Positions 40,713 through 49,389 of a stretch of 64,000 nt of DNA are shown here, in pieces (position 1 is the stretch's first letter; every line of letters starts with the position of its first letter). The notes below the pieces were generated by a model, which was given only the letters and a program-made list of their open reading frames with translations, did not search any database and had not been told where the DNA came from. Location: NCBI RefSeq assembly GCF_021729015.1, contig NZ_JAJQQZ010000004.1, positions 124,001 through 188,000 of the forward strand, given 5' to 3'. The position numbers and the translations under genes were made by a program. This DNA comes from Halobacterium rubrum. Its GTDB lineage: Archaea; Halobacteriota; Halobacteria; Halobacteriales; Halobacteriaceae.

Positions 40713-42329
40713 ATGACCCGCGACCCGTGGTACGTTCTCGGCCTCGAGGACGCGACGTGGCCCGAGCGCGGCCTGTTCGGGGTCGCGATGGCCGCCATGA
40801 TGGGACTCGCGGCCGTCGGATTCCTCCGGCCGGCGCGGCTCAGCCGGGCGCTGAACGGCGCCTTCGACTGGGTACTGACGTACTTCGGCTGGTGGTTCAT
40901 CCTGCTCGGGTTCGTGTTGCTCGTACTCGTGCTGGCGGTGACGTTCTCCCGGTACGGCAGGCTGCGCATCGGCGGCCCGGACGCCGAACCCGAGTTCGAC
41001 ACGTTCTCCTGGCTCTCGATGGTGTTCACGGTCGGCTTCGGGGCCTCCATCCTCATCTGGGGAGTGGGCGAGCCGGTCTCCATCTTCCAGAACCCGCCGC
41101 CCCGACCGTGGCCCGTCGAGGGCGCGTCGACGAAGTCCCTGGCGCTCGCGTTCATGTTCGTCCACGAGGTGTTCCCGGGGCTCGCGATGTGGTACCTGCC
41201 GGTCGCGCTCGCGTTCGGTGTCGTCGTCTACACCCGGGGCGTCGGGGAGTACAAGGTGTCCTCGATGCTGACGGGCGTCGTCCCCGCCGACGACTACCCC
41301 GGGTTCCACTGGACCGTCGACCTGGCCGCCATCGTCGCGACCATCGGCGGCATCGCCACCACACTCGGGTTCAGCTCGAAGACGATGGCCGCCATCCTCG
41401 GCGGCGTGTTCGGGCTGGAGGCGACCGGACTCACGTACGGCATCTTCGCGCTGATCGGCGGCGTCTTCCTCGTCGACGTCTGGCTCGGCCTCCGGAAGGG
41501 CATCCGGAACGCCGCCCGCGCGACGATGGTGTTCATCGCCGTCGCGATGGCCGTGCTGGTCGTCGTCGGCCCGACGCTGTTCACGTTCCAGCTCGGCCTC
41601 GACGCGACCGGCGTCTGGCTGAACAACGCCGTCCGGCTGATGCTGTACACGAACCCCACCGCCGCCGGGAACTGGGCGGCGAACTGGACGGGGTTCTGGT
41701 GGGCGTGGTGGGCGGCCTGGAGCATCTTCGTCGGGAGCTTCGTCGCTCGCGTCTCGAAGGGCCGCACCGTCCGCGAGATGTTCGTCGTGCTCGTGCTCGC
41801 GCCGACCGCGCTGACGTGGATTCAGCACCTGATTATCGGCGGCTGGGTGCTCGCACCGGGCTACGTCGGCCCCGTGGGAGCCGCGCTGACCGCCGACGGC
41901 ATCCCGGTCGCCATCGCAACGGCGCTCTCCATCACCCCCTACGGGACGGTGCTGGCGGTGCTGTTCGTGCTCGTCATCGCCGGCTACATCGTCACGTCGC
42001 TGGACTCGGCCGTGTTCATGATTTCGGCCATCACGCTCGGCGACGAGGACCCGAACCCCCGGAATCGCGCCTGGTGGGGGCTGCTACTGGCCGCGTTCGG
42101 GATGATGAGCCTCGAGCTGTCGAGCTTCGAGGCCATCGAGGCGCTGTCCCCGATACTCGCGCTCCCGTTCACGCTGTTCCTGCTCGCCGTCGTGTACGCG
42201 AGCTACGTCGCCGCCCGGAACTACGCCGAAGCCAACGACGACGTCGACGTCGAACCCGGCACGCTGCTGTCCTCGCAGACACGCCGGACTGACACCGACC
42301 AGTCCGCGCCCGCCGCCGACGACGACTGA
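40713..42329 (+). CDS. BCCT-family transporter (betaine/choline/carnitine type)
   Basis: 538 residues from ATG 40713. Twelve hydrophobic segments and the family signature WWAWWAAWSIFVGSFVARVS, followed by KGRTVREMF, are clear. BCCT carriers import compatible solutes such as glycine betaine using Na+ or H+; accumulation of osmolytes would suit a halophile. The aromatic box around the substrate (WSIFVG, FGASILIWGVGEPV) is present, but the substrate cannot be chosen from sequence alone. The gene lies between menB and menA although it has no connection to quinone synthesis. Confidence 0.9.
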   Translation: MTRDPWYVLGLEDATWPERGLFGVAMAAMMGLAAVGFLRPARLSRALNGAFDWVLTYFGWWFILLGFVLLVLVLAVTFSRYGRLRIGGPDAEPEFDTFSWLSMVFTVGFGASILIWGVGEPVSIFQNPPPRPWPVEGASTKSLALAFMFVHEVFPGLAMWYLPVALAFGVVVYTRGVGEYKVSSMLTGVVPADDYPGFHWTVDLAAIVATIGGIATTLGFSSKTMAAILGGVFGLEATGLTYGIFALIGGVFLVDVWLGLRKGIRNAARATMVFIAVAMAVLVVVGPTLFTFQLGLDATGVWLNNAVRLMLYTNPTAAGNWAANWTGFWWAWWAAWSIFVGSFVARVSKGRTVREMFVVLVLAPTALTWIQHLIIGGWVLAPGYVGPVGAALTADGIPVAIATALSITPYGTVLAVLFVLVIAGYIVTSLDSAVFMISAITLGDEDPNPRNRAWWGLLLAAFGMMSLELSSFEAIEALSPILALPFTLFLLAVVYASYVAARNYAEANDDVDVEPGTLLSSQTRRTDTDQSAPAADDD

Positions 42330-42377
42330 CCGGCCGGACCGCCACCAATTAGACGGCCCTCCCCCTACTGGCTGACA

Positions 42378-43313
42378 ATGACAGAGACGGCCGACGTGTC
42401 GAGACGGCGGGCGTGGCTGATGGCAGCCCGCCCGCACACGCTGCCGGCGGCCGCCGCACCCGTCGCGGTCGGGACGGGACTGGCGGTCCACGCCGACGTG
42501 CTGGCGGTGCTGCCCGCGCTCGCGGCGTTCGTCGGGGCGGCGCTCATCCAGGTCGGGACGAACTTCGCGAACGACTACTACGACGCCGTGCAGGGCGCGG
42601 ACACCGAGGACCGGGAGGGCTTCACGCGCGTCACCGCCGGTGGCCTCATCGAGCCCGAGCGCGTGAAGCAGGCGACGTACGCGACGTTCGGACTGGCGAT
42701 TCTCGTCGGTGCGTATCTCGTCTACGTCGGCGGCCTCCCGATTCTCGTCGTCGGACTGCTGTCCGTCGCGTCCGGGTTCGCGTACACCGGCGGCCCGTAC
42801 CCGCTGGGCTACCACGGGCTCGGGGACCTGTTCGTGTTCCTGTTCTTCGGTGTGATAGCGGTCGCCGGGACGTTCTACGTGCAGGCCGCCGCCGTCCTCG
42901 CCGAGCCGCTCGCGACGACGATTCCCGCGGGGACGCTGCCGGTGTCGGCCGTCGTCGCCAGCCTCCCGGTCGCCGCCATCTCCACGGACATCATCGTCGT
43001 GAACAACATTCGGGACAGGGACGAGGACGAGACGACCGGGAAGCGCACGCTCGCGGTGCGGTTTGGCTACCGGTTCTCGCGGCTGGAGTACGCCGGCCTG
43101 CTCGCGCTGGCGTACGCCACCCCGGTCTGGTTCTACCTCGAGGGGTACGGCCGCCTCGTGTTCCTGCCGCTGCTCACGCTCCCACTCGCAATCTCCGTCA
43201 CGAGGACCGTCTTCGAGCGCACGGACGGCGAGGCGCTGAACCCCGCACTCTCCCGGACGGGACAGCTGCTGGCGGCGTACTCACTGCTGTTCGCCGTGGG
43301 GCTGGCGGCATGA
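42378..43313 (+). CDS. menA: 1,4-dihydroxy-2-naphthoate polyprenyltransferase
   Basis: 311 residues from ATG 42378. The UbiA-type motifs are NFANDYYDAVQGADTEDREG and NNIRDRDEDETTGKRTLAVR, preceded by RPHTLPAAAAPV, which identifies MenA. It transfers the polyprenyl chain onto the naphthoate ring, releasing CO2, in the membrane. A TATA-like CAATTAGACG lies about 23-32 bases upstream. Its stop overlaps the ATG of menC. Confidence 0.93.
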   Translation: MTETADVSRRRAWLMAARPHTLPAAAAPVAVGTGLAVHADVLAVLPALAAFVGAALIQVGTNFANDYYDAVQGADTEDREGFTRVTAGGLIEPERVKQATYATFGLAILVGAYLVYVGGLPILVVGLLSVASGFAYTGGPYPLGYHGLGDLFVFLFFGVIAVAGTFYVQAAAVLAEPLATTIPAGTLPVSAVVASLPVAAISTDIIVVNNIRDRDEDETTGKRTLAVRFGYRFSRLEYAGLLALAYATPVWFYLEGYGRLVFLPLLTLPLAISVTRTVFERTDGEALNPALSRTGQLLAAYSLLFAVGLAA

Positions 43314-44311
43314 CCATCCGGCCGTTCACCCTCGACCTCGACCGGCCGCTGTCGACGGCCAGTGGCACCATCGACGCGCGCAAGGGCTTCCTGTTCGGGC
43401 GCGACGGCGGCGTCGGCGAAGCCACGCCGCTGCCGGGCTGGACGGAGGCCGCCGACGACTGCGGGGACGCGCTGCGCGCTGCCGACGCGGCCGACGACTG
43501 GGGGAGCGCGCTCGCAGCCTGCGCAGACGCCCCGGCGGCCCGGCACGGCGTCTCGGTGGCGAATCTGGACGCCCGGGCGCGAGCCGACGGCGAACCGCTC
43601 GCTGCCGTGCTCGCCGACGGTGCCGAGTACGCCGACGCTGTTCCGGTGAACGCGACAGTCGGCGACGCCGACGTCGAGGCGACCCGGTCGGCGGTCGCCG
43701 ACGCCGCCGACGCCGGCTTCGAGGCGGTGAAGGTGAAAGTCGGCGCGCGCCCCATCGAGGACGACCTCGCGCGCCTGCGGGCCGCCAGCGACGCCGCAGA
43801 CGTCTCGCTGCGGGCGGACGCGAACGGGGCGTGGAGCGCAAAGCAGGCCCGTGAGGCCGCCGACGACCTCGCCGCACTCGACCTCGAGTACGTCGAGCAG
43901 CCGCTGCCAGCCGCGAGTCTCGACGGCTACGGGAGCCTCGACGGCGTGCCCGTCGCGCTCGACGAGGGGCTGGTCCACCACGACCTCGGCGACGTCCTCG
44001 ACGTGGCCGACTACGTCGTGCTGAAGCCGATGGCGCTCGGCGGCGTGGACAGAGCACGGGACGCCGCAATGGCGGCGCGCGAGGCGGGCGTGGACCCCGT
44101 CGTCTCGACGACCATCGACGCCGTCGTCGCGCGGACGGCTGCCGTCCACCTCGCCGCGACGATTCCGGACGTGCGAGCCTGCGGGCTGGCGACGGCGGAC
44201 CTGCTCGCGAACGACCTCGCAGTGGACCCGGCGCCGGTCGAGGGCGGCCGGATCGTCGTTCCGGACACCCCGGGCCACGGCGTGGACGTGGAGGTCGGGA
44301 CTGATGCGTGA
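43310..44311 (+). CDS. menC: o-Succinylbenzoate synthase
   Basis: 333 residues from ATG 43310, overlapping menA by 4 bases. Enolase-superfamily motifs are present: AVKVKVG (catalytic Lys), RADANGAWSAKQA, LEYVEQPLP, VALDEGLVHHD, and LKPMALGGVDRA for the second Lys. It dehydrates SHCHC to o-succinylbenzoate. The final bases overlap the menE start, so menA-menC-menE is one translational unit. Confidence 0.92.
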   Translation: MTIRPFTLDLDRPLSTASGTIDARKGFLFGRDGGVGEATPLPGWTEAADDCGDALRAADAADDWGSALAACADAPAARHGVSVANLDARARADGEPLAAVLADGAEYADAVPVNATVGDADVEATRSAVADAADAGFEAVKVKVGARPIEDDLARLRAASDAADVSLRADANGAWSAKQAREAADDLAALDLEYVEQPLPAASLDGYGSLDGVPVALDEGLVHHDLGDVLDVADYVVLKPMALGGVDRARDAAMAAREAGVDPVVSTTIDAVVARTAAVHLAATIPDVRACGLATADLLANDLAVDPAPVEGGRIVVPDTPGHGVDVEVGTDA

Positions 44312-45797
44312 CGAGGTCGCGCTCCAGGCGACTACGAACCCCGAACGGACGGCGCTGGTCGACGCCGAGACCGGGCGCTCGTGGACGTTCGCCGGACTGG
44401 ACGACGCCGTCGCGCAGACGGCCGGACGGCTCGCCGGGCTCGGCGTCGAACCGGGCGACAGGGTGGCCGTCCTCGCCGAAACCCGGCCGGCGTTCGCGGA
44501 ACTCGTCTTCGCGGCCGCACGGCTCGGCGTTGTCCTCGTCCCCCTGAACGCTCGCCTCACCCGATCTGAGCTCGCCGAGCAGGTGAACACCGTCGACCCG
44601 GTGCTGGTCGTCACCGAAGCCGAGTCGGTCGAAGACGCCCGCGAGCTCGGACCGCCGGTCGCGAGCGTCGACGACGTGGACAGCGACGGGGTTCGTGAGC
44701 TGTCGGCCGTCGACCCGGCGGAGTTCGAGGGCGTCGACTCCGCGTGGAGCGACACCCGGCTGTTGCTGTTCACGTCCGGGACGACGGGCGCGCCGAAGGC
44801 CGTCCGGCTCACGTACGGGAACCTCGGCGCGAGCGCGGTCGCGTCGGCGTTCCGGCTGGGCATGCTTCCCGACGACAGCTGGCTGTGCCCGCTGTCGATG
44901 TACCACACGGGCGGTGTCTCGGTCGTCCTCCGGTGTGCGCTGTACGGGACGACGGCCGTGCTCGTGCGGACGCCGGGCTTCGACCCGGACTCGGTCCGGG
45001 ACGCACTCGCCGAGTACGACTGCACGGGCGTCTCGCTGGTCCCGACGATGCTCGACCGGCTGCTCGACACCGACGCCGGCCTCCCCGACTCGCTGCGGTT
45101 CGCACTCGTCGGGGGCGCGCCGACGCCCCCCGAGCTCGCCGAGCGCGCGCTCGACGCCGGCGTCCCGGTGTGTCCGACGTACGGGGCGACCGAGACGGCC
45201 TCGCAGGTGGCGACGCTCCGCCCGGAACAGGTCGACGCCCGGCCGGGAAGTGTCGGCCGGCCGCTGCTCGGCACCGAGGTCACGGTGCTCGACGACGACG
45301 GCGACCCACTCCCGGCCGGCGAGACCGGCGACCTCGCGGTCTCCGGGCCGACCGTGACGCCGGGGTACGTCTCGGCGGACGAGACGGCAGCCCGGTTCTG
45401 CGAGCACGGGCTGCGCACCGGCGACCGCGGCCGCGTCGACGGCGACGGCTTCCTCTCCGTCGGCGGGCGCGCCAGCGACGAGATCGTCACCGGCGGGGAG
45501 AACGTCCACCCAGGCGAGGTCGCCGACGTGCTCCGCGACCACCCCGGCGTCCGGGACGTCGCCGTCGTCGGCGTGCCGGACGACGACTGGGGCGAACGCG
45601 TCGGCGCGCTCGTCGTCCCCATCGAGGACGCCTCCACAGCGGACGTTTCTGTCGACGCCTTGCGGGCGTTCTGCGAGGACCGGCTCGCGGGCTACAAGCA
45701 CCCCCGGACGGTCGCCGTCGTCGACGCCCTCCCCCGGACGCCGTCGGGGACGGTCGACCGGGAGGCGGCAATCGAGGCGCTGGGCGACGACACCTAA
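44304..45797 (+). CDS. menE: o-Succinylbenzoate-CoA ligase
   Basis: 497 residues from ATG 44304, overlapping menC by 8 bases. Acyl-adenylating enzyme motifs: LLLFTSGTTGAPKAV (P-loop), YGATETASQVATL, GYVSADETAARFCEHGLRTGDRG and KHPRTVAVVDALPRTPSGTV with the catalytic Lys. It activates succinylbenzoate with ATP and CoA for MenB. Together with menF, menD, menB, menA and menC, the core of menaquinone synthesis is complete except for MenH-type and thioesterase functions, which are not in this window. Confidence 0.93.
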   Translation: MRDEVALQATTNPERTALVDAETGRSWTFAGLDDAVAQTAGRLAGLGVEPGDRVAVLAETRPAFAELVFAAARLGVVLVPLNARLTRSELAEQVNTVDPVLVVTEAESVEDARELGPPVASVDDVDSDGVRELSAVDPAEFEGVDSAWSDTRLLLFTSGTTGAPKAVRLTYGNLGASAVASAFRLGMLPDDSWLCPLSMYHTGGVSVVLRCALYGTTAVLVRTPGFDPDSVRDALAEYDCTGVSLVPTMLDRLLDTDAGLPDSLRFALVGGAPTPPELAERALDAGVPVCPTYGATETASQVATLRPEQVDARPGSVGRPLLGTEVTVLDDDGDPLPAGETGDLAVSGPTVTPGYVSADETAARFCEHGLRTGDRGRVDGDGFLSVGGRASDEIVTGGENVHPGEVADVLRDHPGVRDVAVVGVPDDDWGERVGALVVPIEDASTADVSVDALRAFCEDRLAGYKHPRTVAVVDALPRTPSGTVDREAAIEALGDDT

Positions 45798-45822
45798 GTA
45801 CGGGGGCCGCTTACCTTCAGGC

Positions 45823-46512
45823 GTGTGCACGCTGGCGTTCGCCTGGCGGGAGTTCGAGGACGCGCCGCTGGTGGTCGCGGCGAACCGCGACGAGGCGCTC
45901 GGCCGGCCGTCCGACCCGCCCGCGGTCCGCCCCGACCACCCAGAAATTCTGATGCCGCGGGACGCAGAGGCGGGCGGCACCTGGATGGGTGTCACCCACG
46001 GCGGCCTGTTCGTCGGAGTGACGAACCGGCGCGCCGACGTCGAGGGCGACCGGTCCCGGGGGCTGCTCGTCAGGGACGCGCTGGGCGCCGACTCCGCACG
46101 CGACGCCGCCGACCTCGTCGAATCCGAGCTCGCCGAGCGCGACTACTCGGGGTTCAATCTCGTGCTCGCGGACCGCGAGGATTGCCTGCTGTACGTCTGG
46201 GGCGGCAGCCTGTCCCGCCGCGAACTCGACCCCGGCGTCCACGTCGTCGTCAACGCCGGCGTCGACGGCGAAACCGAGAAGTCGCGGACCGTCCGGGCGT
46301 CGCTGTCCGGCCACGACTCCGTCGAAGCGTGGCTCGGCGCCGCCCGAACGACACTCCGTGACCACGAGACGGACGTCTGTATCCACCGGGACGGCTACGG
46401 GACGCGGTCGTCGTCGCTCGTGACCCTCTCGGCGGACGGCAGCGTCGCCTACGAGTTCGCCGACGGCCCGCCCTGCGAAGCCGGCTACGAGCCAGTGAAC
46501 GACCAACTTTAA
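45823..46512 (+). CDS. NRDE (TANGO2-type) family protein
   Basis: 229 residues from GTG 45823. The family start MCTLAFAWRE with the near-terminal Cys and the NRDE tetrapeptide (VVAANRDEALGRPS) are diagnostic. GGTWMGVT, NRRADVEGDRSRGLLV and the Ntn-hydrolase-like arrangement follow. NRDE/TANGO2 proteins are linked to heme or lipid trafficking in eukaryotes; the archaeal role is unknown. It starts 25 bases after menE and might be co-transcribed with the men operon. Confidence 0.85.
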   Translation: MCTLAFAWREFEDAPLVVAANRDEALGRPSDPPAVRPDHPEILMPRDAEAGGTWMGVTHGGLFVGVTNRRADVEGDRSRGLLVRDALGADSARDAADLVESELAERDYSGFNLVLADREDCLLYVWGGSLSRRELDPGVHVVVNAGVDGETEKSRTVRASLSGHDSVEAWLGAARTTLRDHETDVCIHRDGYGTRSSSLVTLSADGSVAYEFADGPPCEAGYEPVNDQL

Positions 46513-46514
46513 AC
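46508..46514 (+). promoter_or_regulatory. TATA element for the MarR-like gene
   Basis: TTTAAAC is 24-30 bases before ATG 46538. It overlaps the end of the NRDE gene. Confidence 0.5.
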
Positions 46515-46537
46515 GGGTCGCGGACGGTGTGGCGTAT

Positions 46538-46981
46538 ATGAGCGCCGAAGTCACGGAGGCCGACCTCTCCGAGGACGAACGCCGCGGTCTGGAACTCGTC
46601 CGCGAGGAACTCGGCATCCACCAGAGCGAGTTCTGGAAGGCCCTCGACGTCTCCTCCCGGAAGGGCAGCCGCATCGCCTCCAAGCTGGAGGAGAAGGGGT
46701 TCGTGGAGCGCGAGGAGACCGTCCACGGCGGGAACACGACCTACTACATCACGCCGGTCGTCGACGAGCGCGAGCTGGAGTTCATGCTGCTGATGGCCGG
46801 TGACATGCTGTCGCCGTTCGTCGGCGAGGAGGAGGTCGACCCGCAGGGCGACGCCTTCTCGCAGTGGATCATGAACCTCGCGTACGAGGACGCGCCGAGC
46901 CCGGAACCGGAGGAGCCGAGTATCGAACCGGAAGAGCCGGGTATCGAACCGGAAGGGCCGGGTACCGAACCCCGGGAGTAA
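46538..46981 (+). CDS. MarR-like winged-helix regulator with repeat tail
   Basis: 147 residues from ATG 46538, where a TATA (TTTAAAC) lies about 24-30 bases before the start. The winged helix reads LELVREELGIHQSEFWKALD, then SSRKGSRIASKLEEKGFVER, then TVHGGNTTYYITPV. The tail is a run of proline- and glutamate-rich heptapeptides (EPEEPSI, EPEEPGI, EPEGPGT), made from 21-nt DNA repeats, and is likely disordered. Such tails are unusual for a small regulator and may vary between strains. Target unknown. Confidence 0.82.
   Translation: MSAEVTEADLSEDERRGLELVREELGIHQSEFWKALDVSSRKGSRIASKLEEKGFVEREETVHGGNTTYYITPVVDERELEFMLLMAGDMLSPFVGEEEVDPQGDAFSQWIMNLAYEDAPSPEPEEPSIEPEEPGIEPEGPGTEPRE
46904..46966 (+). 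repeat. Three tandem 21-nt repeats in the regulator tail
   Basis: Units 46904-46924, 46925-46945 and 46946-46966 encode E-P-E-E-P-x-I type heptapeptides with only a few base differences. Copy number can change by slippage without a frame shift. Confidence 0.8.
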
Positions 46982-47080
46982 CGACCGGCGGTTTCTCGGT
47001 GGCGGCGCTGCCGGGCTGCTTCTCGGGGACGAAAGAACGGGGGTGGGACTGCGTGGGGTCTGGCTGGGCTCGGATTCTCG

Positions 47081-47221
47081 TTACTGCTGGCGCGGGACGG
47101 CGATGTTCCGGACGCGCCCGCCACAGGACGGACACTCGCCGAGGAACTCGTCCGTCGTCGTGCGTTCTCTACAGCTCACGCACTCGTAGGTGCGTCGGCC
47201 GTTGTTCGTGGTCGCTGCCAT
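47081..47221 (-). CDS. Tiny zinc-ribbon (rubrerythrin-like) protein
   Basis: 46 residues from ATG 47221. YECVSCRERT and GECPSCGGRVRNI hold two CxxC pairs, i.e. a compact zinc- or iron-ribbon that is annotated as rubrerythrin-like in haloarchaea. A TATA-like AGTAAAATG lies about 23-32 bases upstream. It converges with the MarR-like gene; the 99-base gap holds no gene. Confidence 0.75.
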   Translation of the reverse strand: MAATTNNGRRTYECVSCRERTTTDEFLGECPSCGGRVRNIAVPRQQ

Positions 47222-47342
47222 CCTACCAGAAGGAAGTGCTGCCACAGTAAAATGTGTTACGTGGTAACACACCTAGGAACTAGCAGACGTACAAGGACGA
47301 TTTAGGTCGGCCGTTTTCGTGTTCGCGCTCGCAGACAGCAGT

Positions 47343-47648
47343 GTGCCGACAGTGTACATCACCGTACCACGGGACGTCGCAGCGCCCCTCGCAGCCGACC
47401 TCGTCGAACGCCGGCTCGCCGCCTGCGTGAACCGCCTCGACTGCCAGTCGACGTACCGCTGGGACGGCGACGTCGTCCACGACGAGGCGGAAGTCGTCCT
47501 GCTCGCGAAGACCACCGACGACGCCTACGACGACCTCGTGGCGTTCGTGGAGCGCGAACACCCCTACGACGTGCCCTGCATCGAGCGCTTCGACGACGCC
47601 GACGCGCTCCCCGCCTTCGCCGACTGGCTCGACGACGCCGTCGCCTGA
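47343..47648 (+). CDS. cutA: CutA divalent-cation tolerance protein
   Basis: 101 residues from GTG 47343 (a longer frame upstream is possible, but PTVYITVP is the family start). The trimeric CutA fold shows VERRLAACVNRLDCQSTYRW, then EVVLLAKTTDDAYDDLVAFV and EHPYDVPCIERF. It is linked to copper and divalent metal tolerance. The gene is alone on the strand with AT-rich CGATTTAGG about 40 bases upstream. Confidence 0.92.
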   Translation: MPTVYITVPRDVAAPLAADLVERRLAACVNRLDCQSTYRWDGDVVHDEAEVVLLAKTTDDAYDDLVAFVEREHPYDVPCIERFDDADALPAFADWLDDAVA

Positions 47649-47750
47649 CGGACCGGCTGCTCCGTCCCGTCGAGAGCGTCCAGTCGAGGGCATTCCCGGG
47701 GCATCGGACGCCTCGGTACGCCCAAGTGCACACCCGACCAAGCGCCCGTC

Positions 47751-48962
47751 GTGACCGAACACACCGACGTGCTGGTGGTCGGCGGTGGCGCGACCGGCGC
47801 CGGCGTCGCCCGCGACCTCGCGCTCCGCGGCGTCGACGTCACGCTCGTCGACCGCGACGGGCTCGGCAGCGGGACGACCGGGCGCTCCCACGGCCTCCTG
47901 CACAGCGGCGCGCGCTACGCCGACACCACCCCCGAGGACGCCCGGGAGTGCGTCCAGGAGAACGAAATTCTGCGGGAGACCGCCGGCGCCTGCGTCCGTG
48001 ACACCGGCGGCTTCTTCGTCCAGCTCGCCGACGACGACCCCGAGTACTTCGAGGAGAAGCTCGCTGCCTGCGAGTCCGCCGGCGTCCCCGTCTCCATCCT
48101 CGACGGCGACACCGCGAGGGAGCGCGAGCCCGGTCTCGCGGCCGACGCCGAACGCGTCGCCGTCGTCCCCGACGGCGTCGTCTACCCGTCCCGGCTGGTC
48201 GCCGCGACCGCCGCCGACGCCCGCGAGCACGGCACGACGATTCGACCGCACGCGCCCGTCGACGGGCTGACGACCGACGGTGACCGCGTGACCGGTGCGA
48301 CGCTCGCGGACGGGTCGACCGTCAACGCAGACCACGTCGTCAACGCTGCCGGCGCGTGGGCCGACCAGATTGCCGCCACGGCCGGCGTCGCCCTCGACAT
48401 GCATCCCACGAAAGGCGCGATGGTTACTGTCGGCGTGTCGGGTGTCGACACCGTCCTGAACCGGTGTCGGCCGGCCAGCGACGGCGACATCGTCGTCCCG
48501 CACGCCGATAGCGTCGTGCTCGGCACCACGAGCGTCGAAGTCGAGGACCCCGACGACTTCGTGGAGTCGACGGCGGAGGTCGAGCGCGTCGTCGACGAGT
48601 GCAGCGCCTTGCTCCCGGACGCCGCCGACGCGACTGTCGATCGCACCTACTGGGGCGTCCGCCCGCTCTACAGCCCCGCAGACTACGGCGACGACGCCCG
48701 CGGCATCTCCCGTGGGTTCTACGTCCTCGACCACGCCGACCGCGACGGCCTCGCCGGCCTCACGACGGTCGTCGGCGGGAAGCTCACGACCTACCGGTTG
48801 ATGGCCGAAGCGACCACCGACCTCGTCGCCGACCGCCTCGGCGTCGACGCGCCCTGCCGCACTGCCGACGAGCCACTCGCCGCTCACGACGACCCCGAAC
48901 GCCTCGACGCGCTCGTCGCGGAGTTCGACGCCGGTGGTCCGGCGGACGCGGACGTCCGCTGA
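47751..48962 (+). CDS. Short GlpA-like FAD-dependent oxidoreductase
   Basis: 403 residues from GTG 47751. FAD-binding start DVLVVGGGATGAGVARDL, then GTTGRSHGLLHSGARY (the GlpA/D signature), WGVRPLYSP and LTTVVGGKLTTYRLMAE. At 403 residues it has the catalytic DAO domain but not the C-terminal [2Fe-2S]/BFD extension of GlpA (usually about 540-580 residues), and no glpB or glpC follow. It may oxidise glycerol-3-phosphate or a related alpha-hydroxy compound using another electron acceptor. Confidence 0.83.
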   Translation: MTEHTDVLVVGGGATGAGVARDLALRGVDVTLVDRDGLGSGTTGRSHGLLHSGARYADTTPEDARECVQENEILRETAGACVRDTGGFFVQLADDDPEYFEEKLAACESAGVPVSILDGDTAREREPGLAADAERVAVVPDGVVYPSRLVAATAADAREHGTTIRPHAPVDGLTTDGDRVTGATLADGSTVNADHVVNAAGAWADQIAATAGVALDMHPTKGAMVTVGVSGVDTVLNRCRPASDGDIVVPHADSVVLGTTSVEVEDPDDFVESTAEVERVVDECSALLPDAADATVDRTYWGVRPLYSPADYGDDARGISRGFYVLDHADRDGLAGLTTVVGGKLTTYRLMAEATTDLVADRLGVDAPCRTADEPLAAHDDPERLDALVAEFDAGGPADADVR

Positions 48963-48974
48963 CGGCTCTGCTGC

Positions 48975-49355
48975 TCACTCCTCGGACACGCGGGAGAGCA
49001 CCAGCGTGACGCGGTCGGCGTCGTCGTCCTCGTCCTCCTCGACGCCGTCTGGCGTCTCCGTGCCGTGGAGCGCGCGCAGCGCCGGCTCCATGTCCGCCCG
49101 CACGCCCGCCCGGTTCGTCACGTCCCGCCAGACGCGCTCGGGCACCCGGAGCACCCACGCCGTCGGCGTCCGTTCTGCGAGCGGGTCGTCGGCGAACGCC
49201 TGCCGCCACTCGTACACCAGCCCGTCGACGGTCACGCCCGGGTAGTCCGCAATCGCGGCCTGGACGTCGCGTGCACACGCCGCGAGGTCTCGCTCCCGGA
49301 CCCCCAGCGTGTCGGCGACCCGTGAGACGGTCCGGTCCTCGAACGGTCCGTGCAT
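48975..49355 (-). CDS. Conserved hypothetical, acidic small protein
   Basis: 126 residues from ATG 49355. The N-terminal helical part, FEDRTVSRVADTLGVRERDL and then ARDVQAAIADYPGVTVDGLV, may be a helix-turn-helix-like domain; WRDVTNRAGVRADMEPAL forms the second part and the end is a run of Glu and Asp. I cannot name the family. It converges on the GlpA-like gene and is followed in reading direction by nothing close. Its composition is typical for a real haloarchaeal protein. Confidence 0.65.
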   Translation of the reverse strand: MHGPFEDRTVSRVADTLGVRERDLAACARDVQAAIADYPGVTVDGLVYEWRQAFADDPLAERTPTAWVLRVPERVWRDVTNRAGVRADMEPALRALHGTETPDGVEEDEDDDADRVTLVLSRVSEE

Positions 49356-49389
49356 ACCGCCCGGTAGGACGGCCAGCGAGAAAAGTGTC

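Noticed and set aside
43133-45995. Two long frames (over 830 codons) antisense to menA-menC-menE
   Set aside because: They are rich in Arg, Ser and Pro, unlike acidic haloarchaeal proteins, and oppose three genes with complete catalytic motifs.
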